A DNA stretch of 64,000 nt from Lacipirellula parvula (GCF_009177095.1 NZ_AP021861.1:2400501-2464500), one strand, 5' to 3'. Counted from the stretch's first letter, positions 1 to 8,708 are shown. The notes: generated from the sequence alone by a model not told the origin. Numbers and translations are program-made.

Positions 1-86
1 TTTCATGGTAGGTCCTCGAGGTTGAGGTGCTGCCCGTGAGGGGCGTGGTGGTTGATCGAGCCGAGGGTTCGGCAGTTGTGTTCAGG

Positions 87-527
87 TCAAACAGGATTCG
101 CCGCTGACGTGACGCGAGCTTCCGCTGAGCTTGCCACTGCGTACAGCAAAAATGCTGCGCCGGCGGCGGAGAATACCGAGTAGTCGAGGGGCGGCTTGGG
201 GCCGAGCGCAACGGTCATCGACGCGGCGAACAACGTGAGCAATACCGCGGCGCTGAGTGCGAAGCAATTCAATCGCCAGCCGATGAGTAGGCCGATCGCG
301 ATGCAGGTTTCGGCGCCGGTGGCCATCCAGCCGAAGATCGGAATGAGCGCCGCCGGCAGGAAGTAGATGAGCGTCGCGGTGTACGATTCATAGTTGGCGA
401 CGCTGCCCCAGACGACGCCGGGGCTGCCGGGCGATCCCCATAAGCCGAGGCGATCGGCGACGGCGGAGAGGAACGACGCGGCGAGTCCTAGGCGGACGAC
501 CCAGGCGGCGATGACGGTGCGGTTCAT
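87..527 (-). CDS. DoxX-like small integral membrane protein
   Basis: The 146-residue product is almost entirely hydrophobic, with about four membrane segments (roughly residues 8-26, 48-70, 74-106 and 114-134), matching the size and layout of DoxX/DoxD-like quinone-linked membrane proteins. The start gives MNRTVIAAW; no strong Shine-Dalgarno is visible. It lies downstream of the cupin gene on the same strand, separated by repeat DNA. DoxX-like proteins are frequent companions of ECF41 sigma factors, which fits this locus, but its exact function is unknown. Confidence 0.75.
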   Translation of the reverse strand: MNRTVIAAWVVRLGLAASFLSAVADRLGLWGSPGSPGVVWGSVANYESYTATLIYFLPAALIPIFGWMATGAETCIAIGLLIGWRLNCFALSAAVLLTLFAASMTVALGPKPPLDYSVFSAAGAAFLLYAVASSAEARVTSAANPV

Positions 528-604
528 GGGGCTGCGTGTGGCTGATGCAGGTTTGCAGTTAGTGTTGTCTTCAGCTAGCCGCGGGAAGCAAGGAAGAAAT
601 GAAA

Positions 605-709
605 CCTTGAGGTCCCCTCCCCTTGAGGGGGAGGGTTAGGGAGGGGTGATTGAAGCGGGTACCAGCGTTCCACCCCCTCCCCAGCCCTCCCCTCAAGGGG
701 GAGGGAGCC
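605..709. repeat. CCCTCCCC palindromic repeat, copy 1
   Basis: Two G/C-polarised arms carry the core CCCCTTGAGGGG and its mirror around a short spacer containing GGGTACCAGCGTTCC. The same arrangement recurs near 23.2 kb and 50.6 kb, in the opposite orientation. It fills part of the gap between the DoxX and cupin genes. Confidence 0.85.
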
Positions 710-760
710 ACAACATACAGCATGGCGGCGTCATGCGGGACGACGTCTGCCGGTATGGTT

Positions 761-790
761 GCCGACCCCCGGGCGGAGCCCGGGGCTAGT
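761..790. repeat. Single arm of the GGGCTCCGCCC repeat family
   Basis: The arm GACCCCCGGGCGGAGCCCGG matches the right arm of two-armed elements near 10.8, 15.9 and 46.0 kb. The left arm is missing here, so this looks like a partial copy just before the end of the cupin gene. Confidence 0.75.
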
Positions 791-794
791 TGCG

Positions 795-1232
795 CTACTT
801 GGTCTTCGGTTCGGGAATCGCTACTTCCTTCGCGTCGCGGGGATGGAGCACGATGGCGACGAGCTTCGTCTGCTCCGTTTTCGACGGGTTGCGCGAGACG
901 CGGTGGAGGCAGCCGCCTGGTTCGTAAAAGCTTTCGCCCGCTTTGAAAATTTCGGTCGGCTTGTCGTCGATGCCGAGTTCGTACGTCCCTTCGATGACGT
1001 AGACGATGCCGGGACCGGGGTGGCGATGCGCGAGGCCCTCTTGGCCGGGGGCGATCGTCACTTCGACGACCGAGGCTGTGGCTTCCTCGCCATCGAGTTT
1101 TTCGCTCATCAGGTGTTGGGCGATCAGTTTCACGCTCTCGCCATCGTGGGGGGCTTTGTCGTCAGCGTCGTGGGCGACCGCGAAGCCGCCGGCTGCGAGC
1201 AGGATGGTGAGTGTGGCGAATAGACGTTTCAT
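795..1232 (-). CDS. Secreted cupin-domain protein
   Basis: The 145-residue protein has a signal peptide (cleavage near Ala-His at 20-21) and one cupin barrel. Motif 1 supplies H69 and H71 before a YVIEG strand; motif 2 ends GGCLH with H110. The usual metal-binding glutamate four or five residues after the second histidine is Gly/Ile here, so metal binding may differ. The start at MKRLF was chosen over an upstream start because it has a GGAGGG Shine-Dalgarno and begins the signal peptide. A perfect ECF41-type promoter lies 58 bases upstream, so regulation by the nearby sigma factor is likely. Confidence 0.85.
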   Translation of the reverse strand: MKRLFATLTILLAAGGFAVAHDADDKAPHDGESVKLIAQHLMSEKLDGEEATASVVEVTIAPGQEGLAHRHPGPGIVYVIEGTYELGIDDKPTEIFKAGESFYEPGGCLHRVSRNPSKTEQTKLVAIVLHPRDAKEVAIPEPKTK

Positions 1233-1289
1233 CGAAAACCCTCCTAGATCGGTGTGAATGCCTGGGGATGAGTCCCATTCCGGCAAGTT

Positions 1290-1316
1290 GACGGCTGGGG
1301 GACGCCGGCTGTGACA
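1290..1316 (-). promoter_or_regulatory. Predicted ECF41 promoter for the cupin gene
   Basis: Read on the minus strand this is TGTCACA, a 16-base spacer, then CGTC: the consensus reported for ECF41 sigma factors. It faces the cupin gene and is divergent from an identical-pattern site at 1425-1451. Confidence 0.8.
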
Positions 1317-1424
1317 CGCTACTAGAAAATTTCTTCAGTTTTCGAGTTTCTCCCCGTGCCACAACAGCGAAACCGCCTGATTTTTGGCCCGTTTCGTGCC
1401 GCTCAGAAATTCTTTGGCGTTGTC

Positions 1425-1451
1425 TGTCACAGGCGGAGCGGATCAATCGTC
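1425..1451 (+). promoter_or_regulatory. Predicted ECF41 promoter for the oxidoreductase-sigma operon
   Basis: The plus strand reads TGTCACA, exactly 16 bases, then CGTC, 56 bases upstream of the FAD oxidoreductase start. Because the sigma gene overlaps the end of that gene, this implies positive autoregulation of the sigma factor. Confidence 0.82.
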
Positions 1452-1507
1452 AACCATGCGAATTGAACGAACGACAACAAGTTCATCGACGAGCGAAGGA
1501 GTAGATC

Positions 1508-2860
1508 ATGCAATCTAGCAACATAGGACGGCAGGCGGAAAGCGGCGAACGGAGCGGCCAGATTATTGTCATCGGCGGCGGGCTGGCGGGGCTGACGGCC
1601 GCGGCGTCGCTGGCGCGGCGGGGGAGGGGAGTGACGCTCGTCGAGCAGGCGAAGCATCTTGGCGGCCGCGCGGCGACGAATGTGAAGCACGACGTTTCGC
1701 TGAACCTGGGCGCGCACGCGCTCTACTGCGGCGGCGAGGCGTTTCGCATTCTCAACGAACTTGGCGTCACGTTTCGCGGCGGCTTTCCGAGCCAGGGGCG
1801 CGGCCAGTTGGTCGACCATGGCGCCGGGCATCGGTTGCCGCGTGGCGTGGCGAATATTTTGGCGTCGGGCTTCTTCTCGCTACGCGACAAGTGGCGACTG
1901 ACGCGGCTGCTTGGTTCGCTGGGCAAACTCAACGCGCGCTCGCTCGATTGCGTGGCGCTGCAATCGTGGATTTATGGACACGTGGGCGACGGGCGGGTCG
2001 CGCGGTTTTTGGAAGCGATGTTCCGGCTCACCACCTACGGCAATCGGGGCGAGCTGGAATCGGCTGGGGCGGCGATCGATCAGATGCGGCTCGGGTTCGC
2101 GGCGAACGTGTGGTATCTCGACGGCGGTTGGCAGACGCTCATCGAAGGGCTGCGGGCGCAGGCCGTGGGGCAGGGGGCCGAGATCAATGCGTCGAGCCGG
2201 GCGGTCGACGTTGCCGCGGACGAAGCGGGCGTCGAAGTGCGGCTGGCGGACGGCACAACGCTGCATGGCGCCGCGGCAGTGCTGGCGACCGGACCTCAGG
2301 AAGCACTAGAATTGCTGGGCGACGCGAGCCCCGCGGCGTGGCGGAAGCAGTTGACGGAGTTGTTGCCGGTGAAGGCGTCGTGTCTCGACATGGCGCTTGA
2401 GAAGTTGCCTGATCCCGAGGCTCGGTTCGCGCTTGGCGGCGACGAGCCGCTGTACTTCTCCGTCCATTCGGCGGCGGCGAAGTTGGCTCGCGACGGCGTG
2501 GCGGTGGTGCATGCGATGAAGTACCTTGGCGCCGAAACGGCCTCAGCGGCGGACGAAGTGCAGATTGAGCGCTTGGTCGATCATCTGCAGCCAGGTTGGC
2601 GTGACGAGGTGATCGTACGGCGGACGCTTCCGAACATGACGGTGACGCACGCCCTCGTGACGGCGAGCGAAGGTGGACTCGCGGGGCGGCCGGGCGTGGC
2701 AGTTCCGGGCGAACCGCGGGTGTTCCTGGCAGGCGATTGGGTCGGCGGGCGAGGGATGCTCGCTGATGCGGCGGTGGCGAGCGGCGAGGAAGCCGCCGAC
2801 TGCGCTGCGAAGTTGCCCGCAAAAGTAAATATTCTCGACAAGCGAGTCAGCTATGCGTGA
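1508..2860 (+). CDS. FAD-dependent oxidoreductase, phytoene desaturase/amine oxidase type
   Basis: The 450-residue protein opens, after a short polar leader, with a Rossmann dinucleotide fold (GGGLAG at residues 23-28, strand ending in Glu), followed by the GGR-type segment of the amine-oxidase/desaturase superfamily. It ends with an FAD-binding stretch RVFLAGDWVGGRG near residues 408-420. The substrate cannot be told from sequence. An AAGGAG Shine-Dalgarno precedes the start. Its 3' end overlaps the sigma gene by 8 bases, indicating one transcript. Oxidoreductases are typical targets of ECF41 sigma factors. Confidence 0.85.
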   Translation: MQSSNIGRQAESGERSGQIIVIGGGLAGLTAAASLARRGRGVTLVEQAKHLGGRAATNVKHDVSLNLGAHALYCGGEAFRILNELGVTFRGGFPSQGRGQLVDHGAGHRLPRGVANILASGFFSLRDKWRLTRLLGSLGKLNARSLDCVALQSWIYGHVGDGRVARFLEAMFRLTTYGNRGELESAGAAIDQMRLGFAANVWYLDGGWQTLIEGLRAQAVGQGAEINASSRAVDVAADEAGVEVRLADGTTLHGAAAVLATGPQEALELLGDASPAAWRKQLTELLPVKASCLDMALEKLPDPEARFALGGDEPLYFSVHSAAAKLARDGVAVVHAMKYLGAETASAADEVQIERLVDHLQPGWRDEVIVRRTLPNMTVTHALVTASEGGLAGRPGVAVPGEPRVFLAGDWVGGRGMLADAAVASGEEAADCAAKLPAKVNILDKRVSYA

Positions 2861-3725
2861 AGCAGATGAGATTTTCGAAGAACTGCGGCCGTCGCTCTCG
2901 CGGTTGGCGTATCGCATGCTGGGCTCCCTGGCTGATGCGGACGACGTGCTGCAGGAAGCGTACTTGCGTTGGAATCGCGAGCCGCGGGCGGAGGTGATTG
3001 TGCCGCATGCGTGGCTCAATACCGCGGTGACGCGGCTGTGCATCGATCGACGTCGGGCCATTGATGCCCGCAAGGAGACGTACGTGGGACCTTGGCTGCC
3101 TGAACCGCTGGTGGAACTCGAAGCGCCGGCGGCCGATGTGCAGGCCGAGGCGGCGGAGTCGGTGTCGATGGCGATGATGGTCGTGCTCGAAAGCCTCACG
3201 CCGGTGGAGCGGGCCGCATACTTGCTGCGGCGAGTGTTCGACTACAGCTACGCCGAGATCGCGGCGATGCTGGAGAAGAGCGAAGCGAATTGCCGGCAGC
3301 TGGTAAGCCGTGCGGAAGAGCATGTGCGGCAGCGACGGCCGCGGTTCGATGCGACGCGTGCCGAAGCGGAACGCGTGACGGGGGCGTTCGTGGCGGCGTG
3401 CGCGAGCGGCGACCTCAACAGGCTGGTTGAACTGCTGGCGAGCGATGCGGTGGTTTATTCCGACGGCGGCGGCAAGGCGAAGGCGGCGTTGGCGCCGATC
3501 TTTGGCGCCGATCGGATCAGCCGCTTCTTCCTCGGCATCATTCGCAAGACGCCTGATTTGGCGAAGCTCAAGGCGATCACCGTCAATGGGATGCCTGGGC
3601 TCTTGGCGACGCTCGACGGTCAGGTGGTGATCGTGCTGACGTTCGAGATTGTCGAGGGGCGGATCGTGAAAGGATTTATTATGCGGAATCCTGATAAGTT
3701 GGCGCGCGTCGGCATTGCGGAGTAG
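2853..3725 (+). CDS. ECF41-family RNA polymerase sigma factor with fused SnoaL-like domain
   Basis: The 290 residues hold sigma region 2 (about 8-75) and region 4 (about 108-155, with the YAEIAAML helix-turn-helix), then a SnoaL/NTF2-like C-terminal domain. Diagnostic ECF41 motifs are all present: WLPEP at 81-85 in the linker, DGGGK at 204-208 and NPDKL at 279-283. In this family the C-terminal domain replaces a separate anti-sigma factor and tunes activity. Translational overlap with the oxidoreductase and two matching promoters at 1290-1451 suggest it drives itself and the cupin gene. The inducing signal is unknown. Confidence 0.93.
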   Translation: MREADEIFEELRPSLSRLAYRMLGSLADADDVLQEAYLRWNREPRAEVIVPHAWLNTAVTRLCIDRRRAIDARKETYVGPWLPEPLVELEAPAADVQAEAAESVSMAMMVVLESLTPVERAAYLLRRVFDYSYAEIAAMLEKSEANCRQLVSRAEEHVRQRRPRFDATRAEAERVTGAFVAACASGDLNRLVELLASDAVVYSDGGGKAKAALAPIFGADRISRFFLGIIRKTPDLAKLKAITVNGMPGLLATLDGQVVIVLTFEIVEGRIVKGFIMRNPDKLARVGIAE

Positions 3726-3826
3726 CGGCGCGCTGGCGGTAGGCGTGAAACTGGACTGGACGGCGGGATAGCGGCGGGCGAAGTTAGGCCGCTGCGATTA
3801 CCTTCTTGCCGGAGTCCTTGCGCACG

Positions 3827-4657
3827 ATGAAGTCCGCGATTCGAGTTACCGCTGTTGCTCTGCTGTTGTCGGCGGCGGGGTGCCTGGAGAGCGAACCGTT
3901 AGGCGTTCCGGTGCGCGGGCGAATGCACGACGGCGACGAACTCGTGCAGTTCTCGCTGCTGTCGGCCCTGGCGGCGGGCGACTACGCCGGCGGCGCGCCG
4001 TTGCAGCAATTGTTGCAGTTCGGCGACTTCGGCGTCGGGACGTTTGATCGACTTGACGGCGAGATGATCGTTCTGGACGGCGACATTTTCCAGGTGAAGG
4101 CTGACGGCACGGTCGTGCCGCGCGACGGGGCAGGGGCGACGCCGTTCGCGACGGTAACGTTCTTCGAAGCAGATGGGCAACTTGACGGCATCGCGGCCAG
4201 CTCGCTCACGGAGCTGGATCATCAGCTCGATCGCCGCGTCCCCAACGCGAAGCGGCCGGTGGCGTTCAAGGTGACTGGGGAGTTTGCGGAACTCACGCTG
4301 CGGAGCGCCCCGCCCCAGAAGCCTCCCTATCGGCCGCTGGCGGAGGTGATCGACCAGCAGCAGGTGTGGACGCGGCAGAATGTGCGCGGCACGCTCATCG
4401 GCGTACGGTGCCCGGCGTGGATGGGGACGCTGAACGTCGCGGGCTACCATTGGCACTTCTTGAGCGACGACCGTACGATCGGCGGGCATGTGCTTGATTG
4501 CCGCGTCGAAGGAGCGCGCGGGGCCTACGACGAGTGTTCGTCGCTGCTCGTGCGCTTGCCGGATTCAAAGTCATTCGACGCGGCCGATGTGAGCAGCGTG
4601 AGCGACGCCGACGTGGAGAAGATCGAGCGGCAGCGCGGGAAAGAGGACGCCCATTAA
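3827..4657 (+). CDS. budA: Alpha-acetolactate decarboxylase, predicted lipoprotein
   Basis: After a lipoprotein signal (LLSAAGC, Cys19) the protein matches acetolactate decarboxylase along its length: DFGVGTFDRLDGEM near 66-80, and the zinc site GYHWHF followed by GGH, giving H208, H210 and H221 with the spacing of the characterised Bacillus enzyme. The reaction converts acetolactate to acetoin. The start at MKSAI begins the signal peptide; an upstream start would add seven residues. No acetolactate synthase gene is adjacent. The lipid anchor would put the enzyme outside the cytoplasm, which is odd for this pathway. Confidence 0.88.
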   Translation: MKSAIRVTAVALLLSAAGCLESEPLGVPVRGRMHDGDELVQFSLLSALAAGDYAGGAPLQQLLQFGDFGVGTFDRLDGEMIVLDGDIFQVKADGTVVPRDGAGATPFATVTFFEADGQLDGIAASSLTELDHQLDRRVPNAKRPVAFKVTGEFAELTLRSAPPQKPPYRPLAEVIDQQQVWTRQNVRGTLIGVRCPAWMGTLNVAGYHWHFLSDDRTIGGHVLDCRVEGARGAYDECSSLLVRLPDSKSFDAADVSSVSDADVEKIERQRGKEDAH

Positions 4658-4811
4658 GATAGGGCGCGAGCGGCGTTGGGTGACACACTACTGACACCGA
4701 AACGACAACCGGATTGCCCATCAAGTAGGTGGCATAAGTCGGCTCCGGATTTAGGATGACCGCTGTTCCAAATTGAGGAACTTGGTCTTCTCAAGTTACA
4801 GGAGCTCGATG

Positions 4812-4982
4812 ATGGAGTACCACGTTTACAAAGACAACGCGGGCGAGTGGCGCTGGCGGTTGCTGGCGTCGAACAAGAAGATCGTCGCCGATTCGGGCGA
4901 AGGCTACACAGCGAAGGCTGACTGCCTTGCCGGAATTAAGTCGGTGAAAGGAAGCAGCGGAGCCGATGTCGTTGAAGACTAG
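4812..4982 (+). CDS. DUF1508 (YegP-like) small protein
   Basis: The 56-residue product has the single beta-beta-alpha DUF1508 repeat: a YHVYKD strand, WRWRLLASN, then the SGEGYTAKADC helix start. E. coli YegP has two such repeats; this has one. Two adjacent ATGs (4809 and 4812) are possible; 4812 has better spacing from the AGGAG at 4800-4804. The role is unknown. Confidence 0.8.
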   Translation: MEYHVYKDNAGEWRWRLLASNKKIVADSGEGYTAKADCLAGIKSVKGSSGADVVED

Positions 4983-5109
4983 TTCGATCGGGTTGTGCGC
5001 CCGGATGAACTGGAGAGTTAACGATTTGGGCACGGGCAGTTGAAAGGCTCCCGGTCGCTGAGGCGTTTCCATCCAGCCTCAGCGACCGTGGAGCGACTTC
5101 GCGCGCCGC

Positions 5110-7350
5110 CTAGCGAAGGTGGCGGCGGCGAAGTGCGGGCGTTACAGCCATCAGCGCGATGATTGCGATGGCGACCGCGGAGGGTTCAGGAACGGCCCCG
5201 GCAACTGGCGTAGCGGGCACGCCGCTCCCGAATTGTCGTTGCCAGATGAGGTAGTCGGCGCCGTCGACGTTAAAATCGCCGTTGGCGTCGCCGTCGAAGG
5301 GTTCGGCATTTCCTTTTTTGCCGAAGCCGGTTTTCCAATGAGCGAGGTCAGCCGCATCGACGTCCCCATCTAAATCGAAATCGGCTGCGAAACCGCTGCC
5401 CGCGACGACCGATAGGGTGAGTGCGGTCGATGTGTAGTCGAGATCCCACGACAAACCGCTGCCGAGTGCGGGGAGCGCGGCGGTCGCGAACGTCCCCGTG
5501 AGGCCGCCGGTGGCGGTGAGCAGACGGAACGAGTCGCCTAACTTCGGCGTCAGGCTGCCGGCGAGTTTCACGTCGAGCGTTCCGGCAAGCGTTGCCATCC
5601 CGCCGACTTCGACCTGGCCAAGTTCGTCGGTCGCGTCGATGGCGCCCAATTGCAGGCCGAGGAGCGAAGATGCCGAGAAGCTGAGGTTTTCGAGCATCAC
5701 GGCGTCGGCGCCGGGCATCACATGGATTTGTCCGTTGTTCGTGACGGCGTCGTGGAAGATGGCGGCAGATTTGGCAGTGACGACGATCTGCGCGCCGGCG
5801 TTGTTGTCGACGGCGCCAAGCACATCAGCAACGCCGCCGGTGACGGCGAGTTGGGCGCCGGCGTTGTTGTCGAGGCCGGCGCCTTGGAATCGCAGGGCGC
5901 CGGTGCGGATGGCGATATCGCCGTTGTTGACGGCGGAGGTGAGCGATTCCAATTCGCCGATATCGACGTTGATCACGCCGCTGTTCGTGAGCGCTCCGTT
6001 CACCACCAGCACATTGCCCGCTTGGATCCGGACCTCGCCCGCGGTGGTGTTGGTGAGTGGCGCGCCGATGCGGCCGCCGCCGCGAATCAGGCCCTGATTA
6101 TTGAGCCCAGCGGCCGAGCCGACGTCGATCCGACCGCCGTTGAGGGCGAGTTCGCCGTTGACGCCAATACGCGCGGCGCCCACGGTAGTGACGAGCCCCC
6201 CGCCGGAAATCATCAGCGATGCTTCGCCCGGCTCGGAAACATCGAGCGAGCCGGCGATTTCCCAAACGCTGTTGGCGCCGTCGACGAAGACTTCGCCCCG
6301 CGCTCCCGCGTTATCGGCGATGATGGCGTTCGTCGAATTCACTCGGCCGCCGGCGAGGACGCGGAGCACGCCCCGGCCAAATTCGGCGACCGTGAACGTC
6401 GTGCCAACTTGCAAACGCGACCCGGCCCCCGACACGACGGCGGTCGCTTCGCTGCCGGCGAGACTGGCAATTTTCGCCACTCCCGTCGTGGACACGCGGC
6501 CGCCGTCAAGCACGCTGAGGGCGCCTTGGCCGCTCGCGCCGACGGTGAGCGTTCCGCTCACTTCCCAGTAGGAGCTAGCGCCGGAAACGTTTGCCGTTCC
6601 ATTGCCTGTCGCCACGTTGCCAAGCGTGCCGTTGGTGGTTCGCATCCTGGCTTGGTTGAGCACTTGCAGCGTTCCAATGCCGGCGTCGCCGACCATCATC
6701 GTGCTGTCTTGCCGCCAGAGCGTGCCGTTGCCGGTGATCGCCAGCGATCCTTCGCCGGTGGCGAGGGTGCCAATCGACGTCGCGTCGCCGAAGACGGCAG
6801 CGCTCGCAGAAATCTGGATCATGCCGATGCCGGCTTGCCCGATGACGAAATCGTCGCCAACGTCGAGCACCGTGCCGAAGCCGTCGAGAAAGACGTCGCC
6901 TTTGCCGCCGCTTTCAATGCCGAGCAGGAGATCGTCGGTCATCGTGACTCGCGCTTGCGTCGACGCGGTGAGGCTGCCGAAGCCGCGATTGCCGACAATG
7001 ATGTCGCTCGCTGTCGTGAAGTTCGTATTGAAACCGGTCAACGACAAGATGCCGGAGACGCCGGCGTCGTCGCCGATGGTCGCGCTGCCGCCGGTGACGT
7101 TGATCGAGGTGGCGCCGTTGAGCGAAACGCTGCCGACGCTGCTGTCGCCGATCATGAACGGCGCGGCGACGTTGCCTCCGGCGGTGGGCGGGGCAGGGGT
7201 GACGTTACCGACGGTTTGGAGCGCCGCGTGAGCGGTCGGCGCGAGCGTCGCCGCCAGTGGCAACGCGAGCGCGAAGGCGCGCGGACGGCTGGAGTGAAGG
7301 GAGCGGCGCAGCAATGCTAGTCGGCGGGCGAACGGCGAAGAACTCGTCAC
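5110..7350 (-). CDS. Secreted beaded beta-repeat protein with dockerin-like repeats and PEP-CTERM signal
   Basis: The 746-residue protein starts with a signal peptide (cleavage near THA, about residue 42). About six degenerate 40-45 residue units follow, with G-rich signatures such as VGDAGIGTLQV and VSGAGSRLQV, typical of T5SS/PEP-CTERM-associated repeats, up to about residue 400. A further beta-rich region contains two NNAGAQ units. Near 655-705 are two dockerin-like calcium loops (DLDGDVDAADL and DANGDFNVDGADY), then a VPEPS motif, a hydrophobic helix and an RRRHLR tail. It is probably sorted to the envelope or exopolysaccharide by an exosortase. The start is GTG with GAGG upstream. Confidence 0.85.
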   Translation of the reverse strand: MTSSSPFARRLALLRRSLHSSRPRAFALALPLAATLAPTAHAALQTVGNVTPAPPTAGGNVAAPFMIGDSSVGSVSLNGATSINVTGGSATIGDDAGVSGILSLTGFNTNFTTASDIIVGNRGFGSLTASTQARVTMTDDLLLGIESGGKGDVFLDGFGTVLDVGDDFVIGQAGIGMIQISASAAVFGDATSIGTLATGEGSLAITGNGTLWRQDSTMMVGDAGIGTLQVLNQARMRTTNGTLGNVATGNGTANVSGASSYWEVSGTLTVGASGQGALSVLDGGRVSTTGVAKIASLAGSEATAVVSGAGSRLQVGTTFTVAEFGRGVLRVLAGGRVNSTNAIIADNAGARGEVFVDGANSVWEIAGSLDVSEPGEASLMISGGGLVTTVGAARIGVNGELALNGGRIDVGSAAGLNNQGLIRGGGRIGAPLTNTTAGEVRIQAGNVLVVNGALTNSGVINVDIGELESLTSAVNNGDIAIRTGALRFQGAGLDNNAGAQLAVTGGVADVLGAVDNNAGAQIVVTAKSAAIFHDAVTNNGQIHVMPGADAVMLENLSFSASSLLGLQLGAIDATDELGQVEVGGMATLAGTLDVKLAGSLTPKLGDSFRLLTATGGLTGTFATAALPALGSGLSWDLDYTSTALTLSVVAGSGFAADFDLDGDVDAADLAHWKTGFGKKGNAEPFDGDANGDFNVDGADYLIWQRQFGSGVPATPVAGAVPEPSAVAIAIIALMAVTPALRRRHLR

Positions 7351-7735
7351 GGCAGGAAACCTCGGGGAAGGCGTGGAGCGGCCGCCTCGGCGTGCAGCGC
7401 CGATGGCGTTTCGGACCGTTCCTTGCCCGGCCGGCGACGGCGTCGATTGCCGTCGCGCAGTTGCCGTCGAGGGAGCGACGATGGTGCATCGCCCCGTTCT
7501 TCCCTGGCTCTGTTTGCCGCAGATAAAGCTGGCCGGTCGTTGCGGCCGCCGTCACGCACTCACGCTGCGAGAAAATAAAAAAAAGGCCGCCCCGTCGCAA
7601 AAGTGCGGCGGAGCGGCCTCTGGATCATGAACTGGTTAGTCTTTTCGCTCGAATGTTGCGCCTCTCAAATCCGAAGTGACGTTGCGGGTCGATTTCGGCC
7701 TGAGCGAGCGGGACTAGATTTTTGCTGCGGAGCAA
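7351..7735. other. Intergenic region, no gene seen
   Basis: Short open frames here lack plausible starts or composition. The only clear element is the minus-strand terminator at 7577-7618. The rest is presumably the promoter and leader region of the PEP-CTERM gene. Confidence 0.6.
7577..7618 (-). terminator. Rho-independent terminator
   Basis: On the minus strand, GGCCGCTCCGCCGCAC pairs with GCGACGGGGCGGCC around a TTTT loop and is followed by eight T residues. It ends the transcript of the secreted unknown upstream and insulates the PEP-CTERM gene. Confidence 0.85.
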
Positions 7736-8617
7736 TTACCGACTGAGCGTTTCCAGCGACGCCTGTCGGGTGCGAGTTTGCTCCCAAGCTCGGCCCGCTT
7801 CTGCACATTGGTAGGCGACTTTGATGAGGCCCTGCCGGCGCGGCTGGTCGAGATTTTGCATATCGATCGCCACTTGCTCGATCGCTTCGGGCCGCTTCTC
7901 CGCCGTGTACGAGAGATTCGAGACGAAGAGCATCGTATCGGTGAAGTTGCGATCGGCGGTCTGGCCGACGAAGGGGTGGACGGCCTTCGCGACGAGTTCG
8001 AGTCCCATGCGATCGAGCTTGATGAAGGCATCCATCCGAGCGGCGACGAAGCGGCGGCCGTTGGTCTCTTCCTTCGAACCGCTCGTCAGTACGATGACGC
8101 ACTGCGCGGAGAGCGGTTGCTGGAACGGTTTTCCCGTGTAGCTGCCGTTGCAGAGCATCACGATCCGATTTTGCGCGCCCTCTTCGCACGTTTGTTCGAC
8201 GACGATAATCGTCCCCGTCGTGCCGGCGCCGTCGCTGATTTTGCAGGTCCGTTCGTCGATGCGCTTCAACTCGACGTGACTCACGCCGAGATGCCGCCAC
8301 ATTTCGACCATCACTTCCGGGTTTTGCGCCAAGAAGGTGAACAGTTCAGGCCGGCAATCGACGACGCTCGTCGGCATTCGCCGAAAGATCGTCGGATCGG
8401 CGAGCACCGATTGGACCGCGGGTCGAAACTGCGGATCGATTTTCGCGATTGGAATGGCCCGCATCGCCTCGGCCTGCGTTGCCTCCGAGGTCGAAGCCCC
8501 CGTCGGCTCGCCGGCAGTCGATGCGGTCGCCGTCGCCAGCAATGCCAGCAAAGACCAGCCGCAGCGCCTCAGGTGCGCACGCGCTCCCTGGTACGCTAAG
8601 CGTATACCCCCCACCAT
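7736..8617 (-). CDS. Secreted protein of unknown function
   Basis: The 293-residue protein has a hydrophobic signal (about residues 19-35, cleaved near STAGE) and no recognisable domain. Four cysteines occur in the middle region (around VDCRPE, RTCKIS, QTCEEG and AQCVIV), compatible with disulphides outside the cytoplasm. An AAGGGG sequence precedes the ATG. It stands alone, bounded by terminators on both sides. I do not recognise the family; it reads like a Planctomycetes conserved hypothetical. Confidence 0.7.
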   Translation of the reverse strand: MVGGIRLAYQGARAHLRRCGWSLLALLATATASTAGEPTGASTSEATQAEAMRAIPIAKIDPQFRPAVQSVLADPTIFRRMPTSVVDCRPELFTFLAQNPEVMVEMWRHLGVSHVELKRIDERTCKISDGAGTTGTIIVVEQTCEEGAQNRIVMLCNGSYTGKPFQQPLSAQCVIVLTSGSKEETNGRRFVAARMDAFIKLDRMGLELVAKAVHPFVGQTADRNFTDTMLFVSNLSYTAEKRPEAIEQVAIDMQNLDQPRRQGLIKVAYQCAEAGRAWEQTRTRQASLETLSR

Positions 8618-8708
8618 GTATCCCCCCTTCCCCTATGACTCCGCACTTCGTGAGAAGCTGTGCGGGTCATGGGAATATTTCGGCTCGCGGCGGGGGGATG
8701 CGTCAGTC

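Noticed and set aside
1..6. Possible start codon of a minus-strand gene running off the left edge
   Set aside because: ATG AAA with AGGA upstream is suggestive, but two codons cannot support a gene call.
5650..7320. Plus-strand 556-residue open frame
   Set aside because: It is antisense to the beaded PEP-CTERM gene; its sequence is Asp/Gly/Ala/Arg-rich without domains, as expected from GC-rich shadow reading.
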